A DNA stretch of 64,000 nucleotides from Brachyspira suanatina (GTDB lineage: Bacteria > Spirochaetota > Brachyspiria > Brachyspirales > Brachyspiraceae). Positions within the stretch are counted from its first letter, which is position 1; each line of letters begins with the position of its first letter. Under the pieces are notes generated by a model. The model searched no databases. It was not told where the DNA came from and saw nothing but the letters and a program-made list of their open reading frames with translations. The stretch lies in contig NZ_CVLB01000001.1 of NCBI RefSeq assembly GCF_001049755.1, positions 1,382,995 through 1,446,994 of the forward strand. Reading direction: 5' to 3'. This document shows positions 27,310 to 36,611 of the stretch, one piece after another. Both the position numbers and the translations under genes were made by a program.

Positions 27310-28815
27310 GTGTTTAGGAAATTGATATATATTATTGTTTTGCATTCTGTTCTTTTTAATTTTTTTATTTTCGCACAAACTAATGAAACTGCTATATTAC
27401 CTTATACTCAATATATGGAAAGAATAAAAGCACTAATACCAGAGATGAAATTAACTGCATCTCAGGAAAGTAATGCAGCAAATAATTTAACAAAGGCTAA
27501 AAGTTCAGGAGATGTTAAATTTGATTTGCAGGCTGGTGCTATAGGAATGCAAAGTCATTTTGATGAATACAATTTTATTCCTACATCAGATTTTAATTAT
27601 AATGGTTTTAGAATAGGTGCAGGATTCAGCGGACTTGTACCATACTCTGGAACTAGATGGTCTGTAGAAATAAAGCATGATAGTTTTTTTGGAGACTTTA
27701 ATACGGGAGATATTTCTTTACCAGTTGATACTCCTTTTGGCACAATAAATGGAAAACTTCCAAATTTAAGTACTAATAATTTTAAATACTATTATCCAAG
27801 CATTAAAATACAAATAGCACAGCCTATATTAAGAGATTTTTTCGGTAAACTGGACAGATACCCTATAAAAGATGCAGAATATCAGCTTACTATAGCAAAA
27901 TTAAAAAGAATAATAGACGACAACAGCGTATTAACATCTTATCAGAAAATTTATTATCAATGGATAATGGCAAGAAAATTAATAGCTTTGTATGATGAAA
28001 TGATAAGAGAAGCTAGAACATTTGAAAATCAAGTTTATAAAAGATATACAAGCGGTGTTATAGATAATGACTCATATCAGAATGCAAAAAGACAAACTCT
28101 AAAATATATAGAGGCAAAAGACAAATCAGAATTAATGTTAAAAAAGATAATTAGAAATATTCAATTCTTTATACCGGAAGAAAATATTATACCAAATGAA
28201 GATGATTGGACTCAAACACTTGATACTTCAATAAATGCTAAAATAGATATAGTACCATTTTTAGAAAGTGCTCAAGGTCAAATGGCTTATCAATTAAAAT
28301 TGAGAAGTGAATATGCTTTATCAATAATGAAAAATAATGCATTGCCTGATTTATCTATAGTAGGAAGCGTATCATTATCAAGTTTAGATGACAGCGGATA
28401 TTTTAAATCTTTTTCTAGTATGACTAATGTTGATTATTTTGTAGGGCTTATGTTTTCCTACCCTATAGGCGGACGTGATGCTAAAGCTAAAATGGAAGAT
28501 GCCTATGCTGCTTTGAATGCAGTTACTGCTGATTTTGACAGAGTTAATAGGGATTTTGATGTTCAAATAGGAACTTATTATGATGAGTTTGAGGCATACA
28601 AAAAAATGCTTGAGAATAAAAAATTAGAAGTAAATGCAATAGTATCAAGAATAAGAACACAGAATACAAAATTCAGACAGGGACGACTCCCTATAGATGA
28701 AATAATAAATGCAAGGCTTGATTTAGCACAGGCAAGAGCGGAACTCCTTAATTTGGAATATATGATAATAAGTACTGTTATGGATTATAATTCTCTAGTA
28801 CTTCTAAGTAATTAA
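27310..28815 (+). CDS. TolC-family outer-membrane efflux protein
   Basis: A 501-aa protein with an N-terminal signal peptide cleaved near IFAQ-TNE (about residue 23). Two long helical halves with the TolC pattern are present, for example YQWIMARKLIALYDEMIREA and FRQGRLPIDEIINARLDLAQ. It forms the outer-membrane channel for the RND pump encoded next. The start is GTG at 27310, with AGGTG eight nt upstream. It is first in a two-gene operon, 40 nt before the pump. Confidence 0.88.
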   Translation: MFRKLIYIIVLHSVLFNFFIFAQTNETAILPYTQYMERIKALIPEMKLTASQESNAANNLTKAKSSGDVKFDLQAGAIGMQSHFDEYNFIPTSDFNYNGFRIGAGFSGLVPYSGTRWSVEIKHDSFFGDFNTGDISLPVDTPFGTINGKLPNLSTNNFKYYYPSIKIQIAQPILRDFFGKLDRYPIKDAEYQLTIAKLKRIIDDNSVLTSYQKIYYQWIMARKLIALYDEMIREARTFENQVYKRYTSGVIDNDSYQNAKRQTLKYIEAKDKSELMLKKIIRNIQFFIPEENIIPNEDDWTQTLDTSINAKIDIVPFLESAQGQMAYQLKLRSEYALSIMKNNALPDLSIVGSVSLSSLDDSGYFKSFSSMTNVDYFVGLMFSYPIGGRDAKAKMEDAYAALNAVTADFDRVNRDFDVQIGTYYDEFEAYKKMLENKKLEVNAIVSRIRTQNTKFRQGRLPIDEIINARLDLAQARAELLNLEYMIISTVMDYNSLVLLSN

Positions 28816-28855
28816 TAATATTAAAATAAATTTATATATTTAATTGGATTTGAAT

Positions 28856-31800
28856 ATGGATAGAATAATAGAACTATTTGCAAAAAACAGATTATTAGTT
28901 AATGTTATTATTTTGGTTACTTTAGCTGTTGGAATATACTCTTATCTTAATATAAAGAAGGAAGCTTTTCCATCAACTAACTTTGATGTTATGATAGTTC
29001 AGGTTATATATCCGGGTGCTTCTCCAGAAGACGTTGAACAATATGCTATGATTCCAATAGAAGATGAGCTGCAAACTATAGCAGGCATTGATGAATTTTA
29101 TTCTATAATAATAGAAAATGCTGGAATACTCACTATAAGAATAGACATGAACCTTAAAGACTCAAGACCTGTAAAAGATGAAATATTCAGACGTCTTCAG
29201 AATGCTCCTAATGTATCAAAAGATGTTTCAGAGATAAAAATTTTTGAAGCTAATGCTAACAGACTTCCTATATACAATCTTGGTTTAAGATTCAAAAAAG
29301 GAATGGAAGGCAGCGAAAAAGAACTTTATGATATATCCAAAAGATTTGAAAAAGAATTAAAATATGTAGACGGAGTTGCAAATATTGAAGTATATGGAAG
29401 AACTGATCCTGAAATTCAAATACTTGCAGATCCATATAAATTAAATGAATATTATACTTCATTAACAGAAATTATACAGGCATTATCTTTAAGAAATATA
29501 CGTTCTACAAGCGGAAATATGAAGCCTGATGAAAATGCTGATTTAGAAGAAAAAAATAAACTTCTTGTAACTACAGGACAATTTCAAGATCCATTATCTA
29601 TTACAAATGTTATTATACGTTCTATATTTAATGGTCAGCCGGTAAGAATTGGAGATGTAGCAAGAGTTGAAGAATTATTTGTTGATAAAAGTGTATATAT
29701 GAGAGTTAATAGTCAGCATGGATATTCAATAAATATAATAAAAAAAGAAGATGCTGATATATTAAAAACTATAGACAATGTTAATAAATATTTTGAAAAC
29801 AACAAAGCAACTATACCAAATAATATAGAAATAGTACCTATGGCTGATAACTCAAGAACTATTAATGATTTGCTTAATGCAGTTTCTTCAAATATTATTA
29901 CAGGATTCATAATCATATTTGTAATACTTATAATATTTTTGGATTTCAAAAGTGCAATATTTACTTCGCTTGGAATGCTTATAGTTATTTCCGTTTCTCT
30001 TATTTATATGACATACTCTGGAATAACTTTCAATATAATTTCTTTAGGCGGTATTATAACGGTTTTAGGTATGATAGTAGACAACTCAATAGTAGTTTCA
30101 GAAAATATTTTTAATTATCATCAAAGAGGAATAAAAGGACTTGATGCCACCAAAAGTGCTGTAGGCGAAGTATTCATGCCTATGCTTGTTTCTACTCTCA
30201 CAACCGTTGCATCTTTTGCACCTATAATATTTGTTACTGGAACTATGGGAAGATTAATCAATCAATATCCTAGAGTTGTAATAGTAGCTTTGATTGTAAG
30301 TATATTTCAGGCAGTACTTCTTTTGCCTAATAACTTGATAACAAAAGAAGAACTTACTGGAGAACATAAAAGAAAAAGATTTAATTTCAAAAATCCTCTT
30401 GATTTTGATAAAGATAAATTATTCGATAAATTAAAAATACCTTTTATTAAATTTTTAAGATTTACATTAAAATTCAGATATGCTGTATTAATATTTTTTG
30501 TAGTGACATTACTCATCACTTTAGCAATAGCAAAAGTAATATTTGCAAAATTTACTTTAGTTTATGATACTAGTGCTGATGTTATAGTTGTTAATATGGA
30601 TACAGGAGTTGGAAGTTCTTTATATAAAACAGAAAAATATCTTCAGCAGGTAGAAAATATTATTTATGAAACTGTAAATACTAATGATATAATAGCTGTA
30701 TACAGTTTATTAGGAAAGCAATTAGATAAAAACACTGTGGAAGTGTCCGAAGAAATGGATAATCTTGCCGGTATTATGATATATTTAGTTCCTGCCAATA
30801 ACAGGAAAAAAATAGCTTATGATATAGTAGATGATTTAAATCTAGCTATAGAAAAAAGCGGTATAAAAAAAGAATTGGCATTAATAACAGTAAACACTAA
30901 ACTTCCAATAAACCCTGGTAAAGCAGTTGATATAAAAATAATAGGAAATGATACTGCTATAGTTAAAGAAGTAAAAGATAAAATGAAAGAGCATCTTTTA
31001 AGTTTAAATGGAATAATAAACTATGATGATGATGATAAAATCGGACAGGAAGAATTAAGAGTAATATTTAATTATGACAGAATGGGAGAACTAGGTGTTA
31101 ATGTTGCTTATGCTGCAAGAGAATTAAGGGCTGCCTATGCCGGAATAGTAGCTACTTCAATTCAGCAGTTTGAAAATAAATTAGACTTCAGAGTAAGATT
31201 AGATAAAAAATATACTTATGATACAAATGTACTTAATAATCTTTATATACCAAATACATATAACAGACTTATACAATTAAAAGATATAGCACACATATAT
31301 ATTACAAACAATCAATCAAGCATAAGACATTATAACGGTAAAAAATCTATAACGATGACAGCGGATATTGAACAGGGAAAAAATACTGCCATACAAGTAA
31401 CTTATGCAATGCAGGATTATTTTAATTCTATATCAAAAGATTATCCTAATATAAGCGTAGAGTTTGCAGGAGAGGTAAAAGAAACTAGAGGTTCTATAAT
31501 AGGTATTGCCTGGGGATATGTTGTTGCTATAATTGCAATATATGTAATACTTCTTCTTCAATTTAATAAATTTGTTCAGCCTTTCATGATTTTGGGTATA
31601 ATACCATTTGGAATAATAGGAGTTATACTAGGATTTGCAGCACATAGAATGCCTATGTCTTTTGTAGGAGCTGTTGGTATAGTTGGACTTGCAGGTGTAG
31701 TTGTAAATAATGGTATTATAATGGTGGACTTAATAAACAGAATACTTGAACAAGGAAACATACATACAAAAGAAGATGTACTTAATGCGGTAGTAGAAGG

Positions 31801-32026
31801 TGCAGGCGACAGATTCAGAGCAATATTTCTAACAACAGTTACTACAATATTCGGACTTCTTCCAACTGTTTATGGTATAGGCGGAAGTGCTGATTTGATA
31901 GTACCTATGGTTATGGCTATGGCTTACGGGCTTTTATTCGCTGCCCTTTTGACATTGATACTGTTGCCTTCTCTATTCATGATATCAGCGGATTTGAAAC
32001 TTATAAAAATAAATTATAAAAACTGA
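28856..32026 (+). CDS. RND-family efflux pump
   Basis: About 1056 aa with the AcrB-like layout: TM1, a large periplasmic loop, TM2-6, a second loop and TM7-12. The N-terminal ASPEDVEQYAMIPIEDEL region is typical. In TM4 the motif reads GMIVDNSIVVSEN, so the second Asp of the AcrB VDD pair is Asn, and TM10 has VVVNNGIIMVDL where AcrB has Lys. This is the common 'VDN/VNN' subclass, whose proton relay differs from AcrB. The frame starts at a TTG 12 nt earlier, but ATG at 28856 begins the usual MDRIIELF. No membrane-fusion protein gene is next to it. Confidence 0.9.
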   Translation: MDRIIELFAKNRLLVNVIILVTLAVGIYSYLNIKKEAFPSTNFDVMIVQVIYPGASPEDVEQYAMIPIEDELQTIAGIDEFYSIIIENAGILTIRIDMNLKDSRPVKDEIFRRLQNAPNVSKDVSEIKIFEANANRLPIYNLGLRFKKGMEGSEKELYDISKRFEKELKYVDGVANIEVYGRTDPEIQILADPYKLNEYYTSLTEIIQALSLRNIRSTSGNMKPDENADLEEKNKLLVTTGQFQDPLSITNVIIRSIFNGQPVRIGDVARVEELFVDKSVYMRVNSQHGYSINIIKKEDADILKTIDNVNKYFENNKATIPNNIEIVPMADNSRTINDLLNAVSSNIITGFIIIFVILIIFLDFKSAIFTSLGMLIVISVSLIYMTYSGITFNIISLGGIITVLGMIVDNSIVVSENIFNYHQRGIKGLDATKSAVGEVFMPMLVSTLTTVASFAPIIFVTGTMGRLINQYPRVVIVALIVSIFQAVLLLPNNLITKEELTGEHKRKRFNFKNPLDFDKDKLFDKLKIPFIKFLRFTLKFRYAVLIFFVVTLLITLAIAKVIFAKFTLVYDTSADVIVVNMDTGVGSSLYKTEKYLQQVENIIYETVNTNDIIAVYSLLGKQLDKNTVEVSEEMDNLAGIMIYLVPANNRKKIAYDIVDDLNLAIEKSGIKKELALITVNTKLPINPGKAVDIKIIGNDTAIVKEVKDKMKEHLLSLNGIINYDDDDKIGQEELRVIFNYDRMGELGVNVAYAARELRAAYAGIVATSIQQFENKLDFRVRLDKKYTYDTNVLNNLYIPNTYNRLIQLKDIAHIYITNNQSSIRHYNGKKSITMTADIEQGKNTAIQVTYAMQDYFNSISKDYPNISVEFAGEVKETRGSIIGIAWGYVVAIIAIYVILLLQFNKFVQPFMILGIIPFGIIGVILGFAAHRMPMSFVGAVGIVGLAGVVVNNGIIMVDLINRILEQGNIHTKEDVLNAVVEGAGDRFRAIFLTTVTTIFGLLPTVYGIGGSADLIVPMVMAMAYGLLFAALLTLILLPSLFMISADLKLIKINYKN

Positions 32027-32145
32027 TTGAATATTTATAGTTTTATAGTATATACCTAAACAATTATATTTTGTCAAAATAATTTTTTCTAATTTAAAAT
32101 ATTTGCAGGGCTTTGCCCTTACGAAGTACACAGAGTGCAGCCCCC

Positions 32146-32241
32146 CACTTCTTTTGTTGACACAAAGAAGCTTATATCCTCGACAAGCTCGGATACGTTT
32201 CGCGAACAACTGCATTTTTAACCTAAAATTATGGTATTACA
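32146..32241 (-). repeat. Repeat module A, copy 1 (minus orientation)
   Basis: About 95 bp. Read on the minus strand, it aligns with 34721-34817: TGTAATACC, then AGGTTAAAAATGCAGT, TTCGCGAA, CGTATCCGAGC, TGTCGAGGATATA and TCTTTGTGTC, with scattered mismatches. It is richer in G+C than the surroundings. Confidence 0.75.
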
Positions 32242-32260
32242 CCATATTTGATAGATATTC

Positions 32261-32304
32261 TTAAAATATAAAATTATAGCAATTGCGTTTTCGCGAAGCG
32301 TGCC
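32261..32304 (+). repeat. Repeat module B, copy 1
   Basis: The 44-bp sequence matches 34913-34956 at 40 of 44 positions in the same orientation. The core is AATTGCGTTTTCGCGAAGCG. Confidence 0.8.
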
Positions 32305-32454
32305 TGTGGCAGCAACTTTGACGAAGTCTGCAGAGCGTGTGCGGCAAAAAAGTTGCAAAAAAATTGACAAAATATAGTTGTTTAGGCATATACAATTAAA
32401 AAATGAGTTCGCTCACATTAATATAAAATGTAATTAAAAAATTATTAATATTAT

Positions 32455-33327
32455 TTAATACTCTAGTAAATTGCTATTAAGTATTGCACCAAGTTCATAT
32501 CTGTTATTGTCGCTGCTGTAATTATATATATAAAATGTTAAATAATCATATTTATAATCAGCCATTTTTTGTCCTACATATAAAAGTCCATTAGCAGGTA
32601 TGGAACTTAATATATGAACTTCTTCTAAATTTCTATATTTTACTATATCATCAAAAATTTCATCTATCTTTTTAGTAAATAAATAATAACATCTTTTATT
32701 TACCAAACTTTTATGTGAATGCTCTTCTAATATAACTTGATGTGTTATTGTGATGATATTGCTGTATGAATAATCGAATCCTTTATTAAGAATAAGATTT
32801 TTATCATCTTTATAAACTTGTTCTATATCATTAATATTTGATTGTCCTGATAATATTATCCCTATTGGGTGATTAATATTATCTATTCTCATAACATTTG
32901 ATTTGCTTTCTACAAAACTTTTTAATTCAGGCTCATCTATTTCTATATCTTTAAATCCCCAAGATAATGAATCTTTTGGCTTTGGGAGAAAAACAAAATT
33001 ATATCCGTATTTCTCTAATATATAAGCAATAGAAACAAGTATGCTGTTAGGAGCTATTGCATAAAGGACTATAGGATAATCTTTAGTTATATTTTTTTCT
33101 TTAAACTTTGATAATATGATATTTTTTAATTTCTTTATAACATTATCTATTTTATTTTCTTTTTCATTTTTGTATTCTTTATATTCTTTATCTAAATCTA
33201 TTTCCAAATCAATAGGGGGCATTTCTCCGAAGTTCTGAGCATTTCCTCTTATAGAATGAAATATTTTCACTCTTTTAATATTATCATCTTCAGTCATATA
33301 ATCAAAAATTTTATTATTATCTTTCAT
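32455..33327 (-). CDS. Orphan SAVED-domain-like protein
   Basis: A 290-aa soluble protein. Two Rossmann-like halves carry SAVED-type landmarks: IVLYAIAPNSILVSIAYILE with LPKPKDSLSWGF (about 85-125), a middle strand GIILSGQSNINDI (about 152-165), and VHILSSIPANGLLYVGQKMA with the final ELGAILN strand (about 235-290). SAVED domains sense cyclic oligonucleotides in CBASS effectors, normally fused to a nuclease or other effector. Here residues 1-80 are a charged, helical stretch with no nuclease motif. No active cyclase gene is adjacent. The ATG follows GAGAGTAAAG. The fold is inferred from motif order; the role is unknown. Confidence 0.6.
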   Translation of the reverse strand: MKDNNKIFDYMTEDDNIKRVKIFHSIRGNAQNFGEMPPIDLEIDLDKEYKEYKNEKENKIDNVIKKLKNIILSKFKEKNITKDYPIVLYAIAPNSILVSIAYILEKYGYNFVFLPKPKDSLSWGFKDIEIDEPELKSFVESKSNVMRIDNINHPIGIILSGQSNINDIEQVYKDDKNLILNKGFDYSYSNIITITHQVILEEHSHKSLVNKRCYYLFTKKIDEIFDDIVKYRNLEEVHILSSIPANGLLYVGQKMADYKYDYLTFYIYNYSSDNNRYELGAILNSNLLEY

Positions 33328-33460
33328 GCTTTACTCTCTATACATGTTTTATAAATTATCAAAATAAACTATTTACAAATAATATAAAAAAATATATATT
33401 ATAGAAACATTTTCGTAATAATTTTAACATAAAATAGAATAAATTGATATTGGAGATAAA

Positions 33461-34483
33461 ATGAAAATATTAGGTATAGACACTTCATGCGATGATACTT
33501 CTGCTGCTATAGTTGAGGACGGAAAAAATGTACTTTCTTCAGTATTAAGCTCATCAATAGATGCACATAAAGAATTTCAAGGAGTAGTTCCTGAAATTGC
33601 TGCAAGAAAACATTTGGAAGCAATACTCTATGTAATAGATAAAGCATTAAAAGATGCAAATACCACTTTAGATGATATAGATTTATTTGCAGTTACAAAC
33701 AGACCAGGACTCTTAGGCTCTTTGCTTGTTGGAGTGGCAAGTGCAAAATCATTGGCATTTTCTTTAAACAAGCCGTTATTAGCTTTGGATCATATAGCTG
33801 CACATATTTACTCGCCTCATCTTACAAATGATATAGAGTTTCCTTATATAGCATTGGTTGTATCTGGAGGACATACTATAATAACCGAAGTGCATGATTA
33901 CGGTGAATATAAAGTTGTGGGTACTACTTTAGATGATGCTGTGGGCGAAGCTTATGATAAAGTTTCAAAGTTTTTAAATCTAGGATATCCGGGCGGCCCT
34001 ATAATAGACAGATTAGCTAAAGAAGGAAACAAAGAAGCAATAAAATATCCTATTGTATTATTAAACGGCATAGATGAATTTAACTTCTCATACAGCGGAC
34101 TTAAAACAGCATGCGTTTATTCTACAAAAAAATATCTTAAAGAAGGATACGAAGCAACTAATGAAAATATAGCTGCCGCATTTCAAATAAGTGCAATAGA
34201 GCCTTTATATATCAAAACTTTGAAATATGTTGAAAAAAGCGGTATTAAAAGAGTTACATTATCCGGCGGAGTGGCATGCAATAGTTATTTAAGAGAGAGA
34301 TTTGGAAACTCTAAAGACTTTGAATGTTATCTACCTGCTTTAAAATACACAACAGACAATGCTGCTATGGTTGCGGGACTTGCTTATCATATGAAAGATA
34401 AACAGGATTTTGCTGATTATAATTTAGATTGTTTCTCAAGAGTTTTAAATAAAAAATATAACAAAAATAAAAGTGCAAAATAA
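33461..34483 (+). CDS. tsaD: tRNA N6-adenosine threonylcarbamoyltransferase
   Basis: A 340-aa ASKHA-fold enzyme that transfers the threonylcarbamoyl group to A37 of ANN-decoding tRNAs. The N-terminus is MKILGIDTSCDDTSAAIVED. The metal-binding His pair lies in LDHIAAHIYSP, with VSGGHT, FNFSYSGLKTA and LSGGVACNSYLRE. GGAG precedes the ATG. It is divergent from the SAVED-like gene and followed by element E2. Confidence 0.97.
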   Translation: MKILGIDTSCDDTSAAIVEDGKNVLSSVLSSSIDAHKEFQGVVPEIAARKHLEAILYVIDKALKDANTTLDDIDLFAVTNRPGLLGSLLVGVASAKSLAFSLNKPLLALDHIAAHIYSPHLTNDIEFPYIALVVSGGHTIITEVHDYGEYKVVGTTLDDAVGEAYDKVSKFLNLGYPGGPIIDRLAKEGNKEAIKYPIVLLNGIDEFNFSYSGLKTACVYSTKKYLKEGYEATNENIAAAFQISAIEPLYIKTLKYVEKSGIKRVTLSGGVACNSYLRERFGNSKDFECYLPALKYTTDNAAMVAGLAYHMKDKQDFADYNLDCFSRVLNKKYNKNKSAK

Positions 34484-34720
34484 AATTATAATTGACTGGA
34501 AATTTATTTACTAGCTTAGATTATAAAATAGACTTGTTTCAAAACTTATTTATAAAATTAGTTATATAATTATTAGTATAATCAGTGTATAACTAAACAA
34601 CTATATTTTGTAAATTTTTATATTTTGTAAATGTATTATCAACTTTTTTTGTCGCACAAAAAAGTTGCAAAAAATACAAGTGCTACAACCTTATATCATT
34701 ACAATACGTATTAAATGTAT

Positions 34721-34817
34721 TGTAATACCTAAAATTTAGGTTAAAAATGCAGTCTTTCGCGAAGCGTATCCGAGCCTGTCGAGGATATAGGTTCTTTGTG
34801 TCTACAAAAGAATTTGG
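34721..34817 (+). repeat. Repeat module A, copy 2 (plus orientation)
   Basis: This is the inverted counterpart of 32146-32241, with the same order of conserved blocks including TTCGCGAAGCGTATCCGAGC and TGTCGAGGATATA. Confidence 0.75.
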
Positions 34818-34912
34818 GGTCGGAGCTAGCCACCGAAAATAATAGCAATATAAAAACTAATTTTGACAAAGTTAAAAAATTTTAGTATATATCATACATT
34901 TAATAAACATCA

Positions 34913-34956
34913 TTAAAATATAAAGTTCTAGTAATTGCGTTTTCGCGAAGCGTACC
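34913..34956 (+). repeat. Repeat module B, copy 2
   Basis: It matches 32261-32304 at 40 of 44 positions and has the same orientation, although module A is inverted between the two elements. Confidence 0.8.
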
Positions 34957-35111
34957 GATGAAGTTCACCTCGCAGTAGGTGTCGGCAACAACTTTGGAAA
35001 AGCTCGGCAAAAAAGTTGATAATTCTACATAAAGTAAATCAGTTAACAAACTTTAAAAATTATTTATAAATAGTTTTGAAATAAGTCTAATAATTAAAAT
35101 TGATGCAATAA

Positions 35112-35156
35112 AAAAGAATGATAACTAATTATTTTATAATCAATTATCATTCTTTT
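35112..35156. terminator. Bidirectional terminator between tsaD and purB
   Basis: Thirteen-bp perfect stem AAAAGAATGATAA (35112-35124) / 35144-35156, with T-rich tails on both strands. It lies 18 nt beyond the purB stop. Confidence 0.85.
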
Positions 35157-35173
35157 ATTTTATTTAATTAAAA

Positions 35174-36466
35174 TTATATTCCAAATCTTTTCATTATAAC
35201 ATCAATATTTCTTAGATAGTATGCATAGTCAAAACAGTCGTCAATTTCCTGAGAGCTTAAATATTTTGTAATGTCCTCATCTTTGTGAACATTCTCTCTA
35301 AAGTCTTCGTTATTGAGCCATCTTTTCATTGCATTTCTTTGTACCCATCTGTAAGCATTATCTCTGTCAATGCCTTTATTAACTAAGCTTATCAAAATTC
35401 TTTGGCTGAAAATTAAACCGCCTGTCTTTTCAATATTTGCTTTCATAGCTTCAGGATAAATTAAAAGCTTATCTACTATATCAATGAATTTATTAATAGC
35501 ATAATCAACAGCAATAGTAGAATCTGGAAGTATAACTCTTTCTACTGATGAATGGCTTATATCTCTCTCATGCCAAAGCGTAATGTCTTCCATAGAAGCT
35601 AATGCATTACCCCTTACTATTCTTGCTAAACCTGATATTCTTTCGCAAGTGATAGGGTTTCTTTTATGAGGCATAGCAGATGAACCTTTTTGCTTTTCAC
35701 TGAAATATTCTTCTGCTTCTCTTATATCTGTTCTTTGAAGGTTTCTTATTTCTGTAGAAAATTTTTCTAATGAACTAGCAACAATAGCTAAAGTTGTAAG
35801 ATACTGTGCATGTCTGTCTCTTTGTATTATTTGAGTAGAAACTCTATCTGCTTCTATACCTAATTTTTTACAAACTATTTCTTCTATTCTAGGATCAATA
35901 TTACTATAAGTACCAACAGCACCAGAAAGTTTCCCAACAGAAACCTGTTTTTTTGCTTCTTCAACACGCTTAATATTTCTTTCATTCTCATCATACCATA
36001 ATATAAATTTTAATCCCAATGTCATAGGCTCAGCATGTATACCATGAGTACGTCCTATACAAGGAGTATATTTATGTTCCTTAGCTCTTCTTAATAAAAC
36101 TTCTGATAATCTTTTTAAGTCATCTAATATAATTTCAGCAGATCTTTTCATCATAACAGCTAATGCAGTATCTTTTACATCGCTTGAAGTTAAGCCTTTA
36201 TGTATATATTGTCCGCCCTCGCCTACATTCTCTTGAACAGCGGTTACAAATGATATAATATCATGATTAGTTTCTTTTTCTATTTCAGCAATTCTTTCTA
36301 CTGTGAAAGTTGCTTTTTCTTTAATATTCTTCACTGCCTCTGCAGGAATCTCTCCTATTTCAGCCATAGCCTCACAAGCAGCAATTTCAACATCAAGCAT
36401 AACCTGAAACTCATTTTGCAAGCTCCAAAGTTCACCCATCTCTTTTCTAGTATATCTCTTTATCAT
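35174..36466 (-). CDS. purB: Adenylosuccinate lyase
   Basis: A 430-aa fumarase/aspartase superfamily enzyme. It acts twice in purine synthesis, cleaving SAICAR and adenylosuccinate. Motifs are MIKRYTRKEMGELWS, the HGIHAEP site with THG, IIQRDRHAQYLT, and the signature GSSAMPHKRNPITCE. It has its own terminator and an upstream region shared with the divergent aldolase gene. Confidence 0.97.
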   Translation of the reverse strand: MIKRYTRKEMGELWSLQNEFQVMLDVEIAACEAMAEIGEIPAEAVKNIKEKATFTVERIAEIEKETNHDIISFVTAVQENVGEGGQYIHKGLTSSDVKDTALAVMMKRSAEIILDDLKRLSEVLLRRAKEHKYTPCIGRTHGIHAEPMTLGLKFILWYDENERNIKRVEEAKKQVSVGKLSGAVGTYSNIDPRIEEIVCKKLGIEADRVSTQIIQRDRHAQYLTTLAIVASSLEKFSTEIRNLQRTDIREAEEYFSEKQKGSSAMPHKRNPITCERISGLARIVRGNALASMEDITLWHERDISHSSVERVILPDSTIAVDYAINKFIDIVDKLLIYPEAMKANIEKTGGLIFSQRILISLVNKGIDRDNAYRWVQRNAMKRWLNNEDFRENVHKDEDITKYLSSQEIDDCFDYAYYLRNIDVIMKRFGI

Positions 36467-36611
36467 AGATTATTATCCTTAATATAAAATATTGAATTAT
36501 TATAGACAGAATTATAAATTATTTCAATTATTTTTTAATAGTTGTAATTTATAAAAAAGAATTAAAATTATTGCATCAAAAATATGTTTTTAATATATGG
36601 AGTAATTAAAA

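Larger units (their letters stand above)
32048..32393. mobile_element. MITE-like element E1 with 30-bp terminal inverted repeats
   Basis: The 346-bp non-coding block is bounded by 30-bp inverted ends, 32048-32077 and 32364-32393, which match at 28 of 30 positions (outer end GTATATxCCTAAACAA). It fills most of the 428-bp convergent gap between the RND pump and the SAVED-like gene. Inside are modules shared with element E2 and TTCGCGAA palindromes. No open frame, no transposase and no convincing target duplication are seen. Confidence 0.7.
34529..35089. mobile_element. MITE-like element E2 with 27/28-bp terminal inverted repeats
   Basis: The 561-bp non-coding block has inverted ends at 34529-34556 (TAGACTTGTTTCAAAAC...) and 35063-35089. 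They are identical except for one substitution and one inserted T. It occupies most of the 690-bp convergent gap between tsaD and purB. It contains modules A and B found in E1, a 10-bp inverted repeat (34698-34726), and at 34587-34612 a sequence close to the terminal repeat of E1, suggesting nested or composite origin. No open frame is seen. Confidence 0.65.

Noticed and set aside
32041-32400. Target-site duplication for element E1
   Set aside because: The flanks TTTTATA and AATTAAA do not match; a TA duplication cannot be told from the AT-rich end sequence.
11746-33327. A CBASS made of the NTase-like and SAVED-like proteins
   Set aside because: They are about 20 kb apart on opposite strands, and the NTase lacks catalytic acids, so no functional link is supported.
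32027-35173. A CRISPR array or integron in the repeat-rich region
   Set aside because: The repeats are only two copies per module, unevenly spaced and in different orientations; no cas gene or att site.
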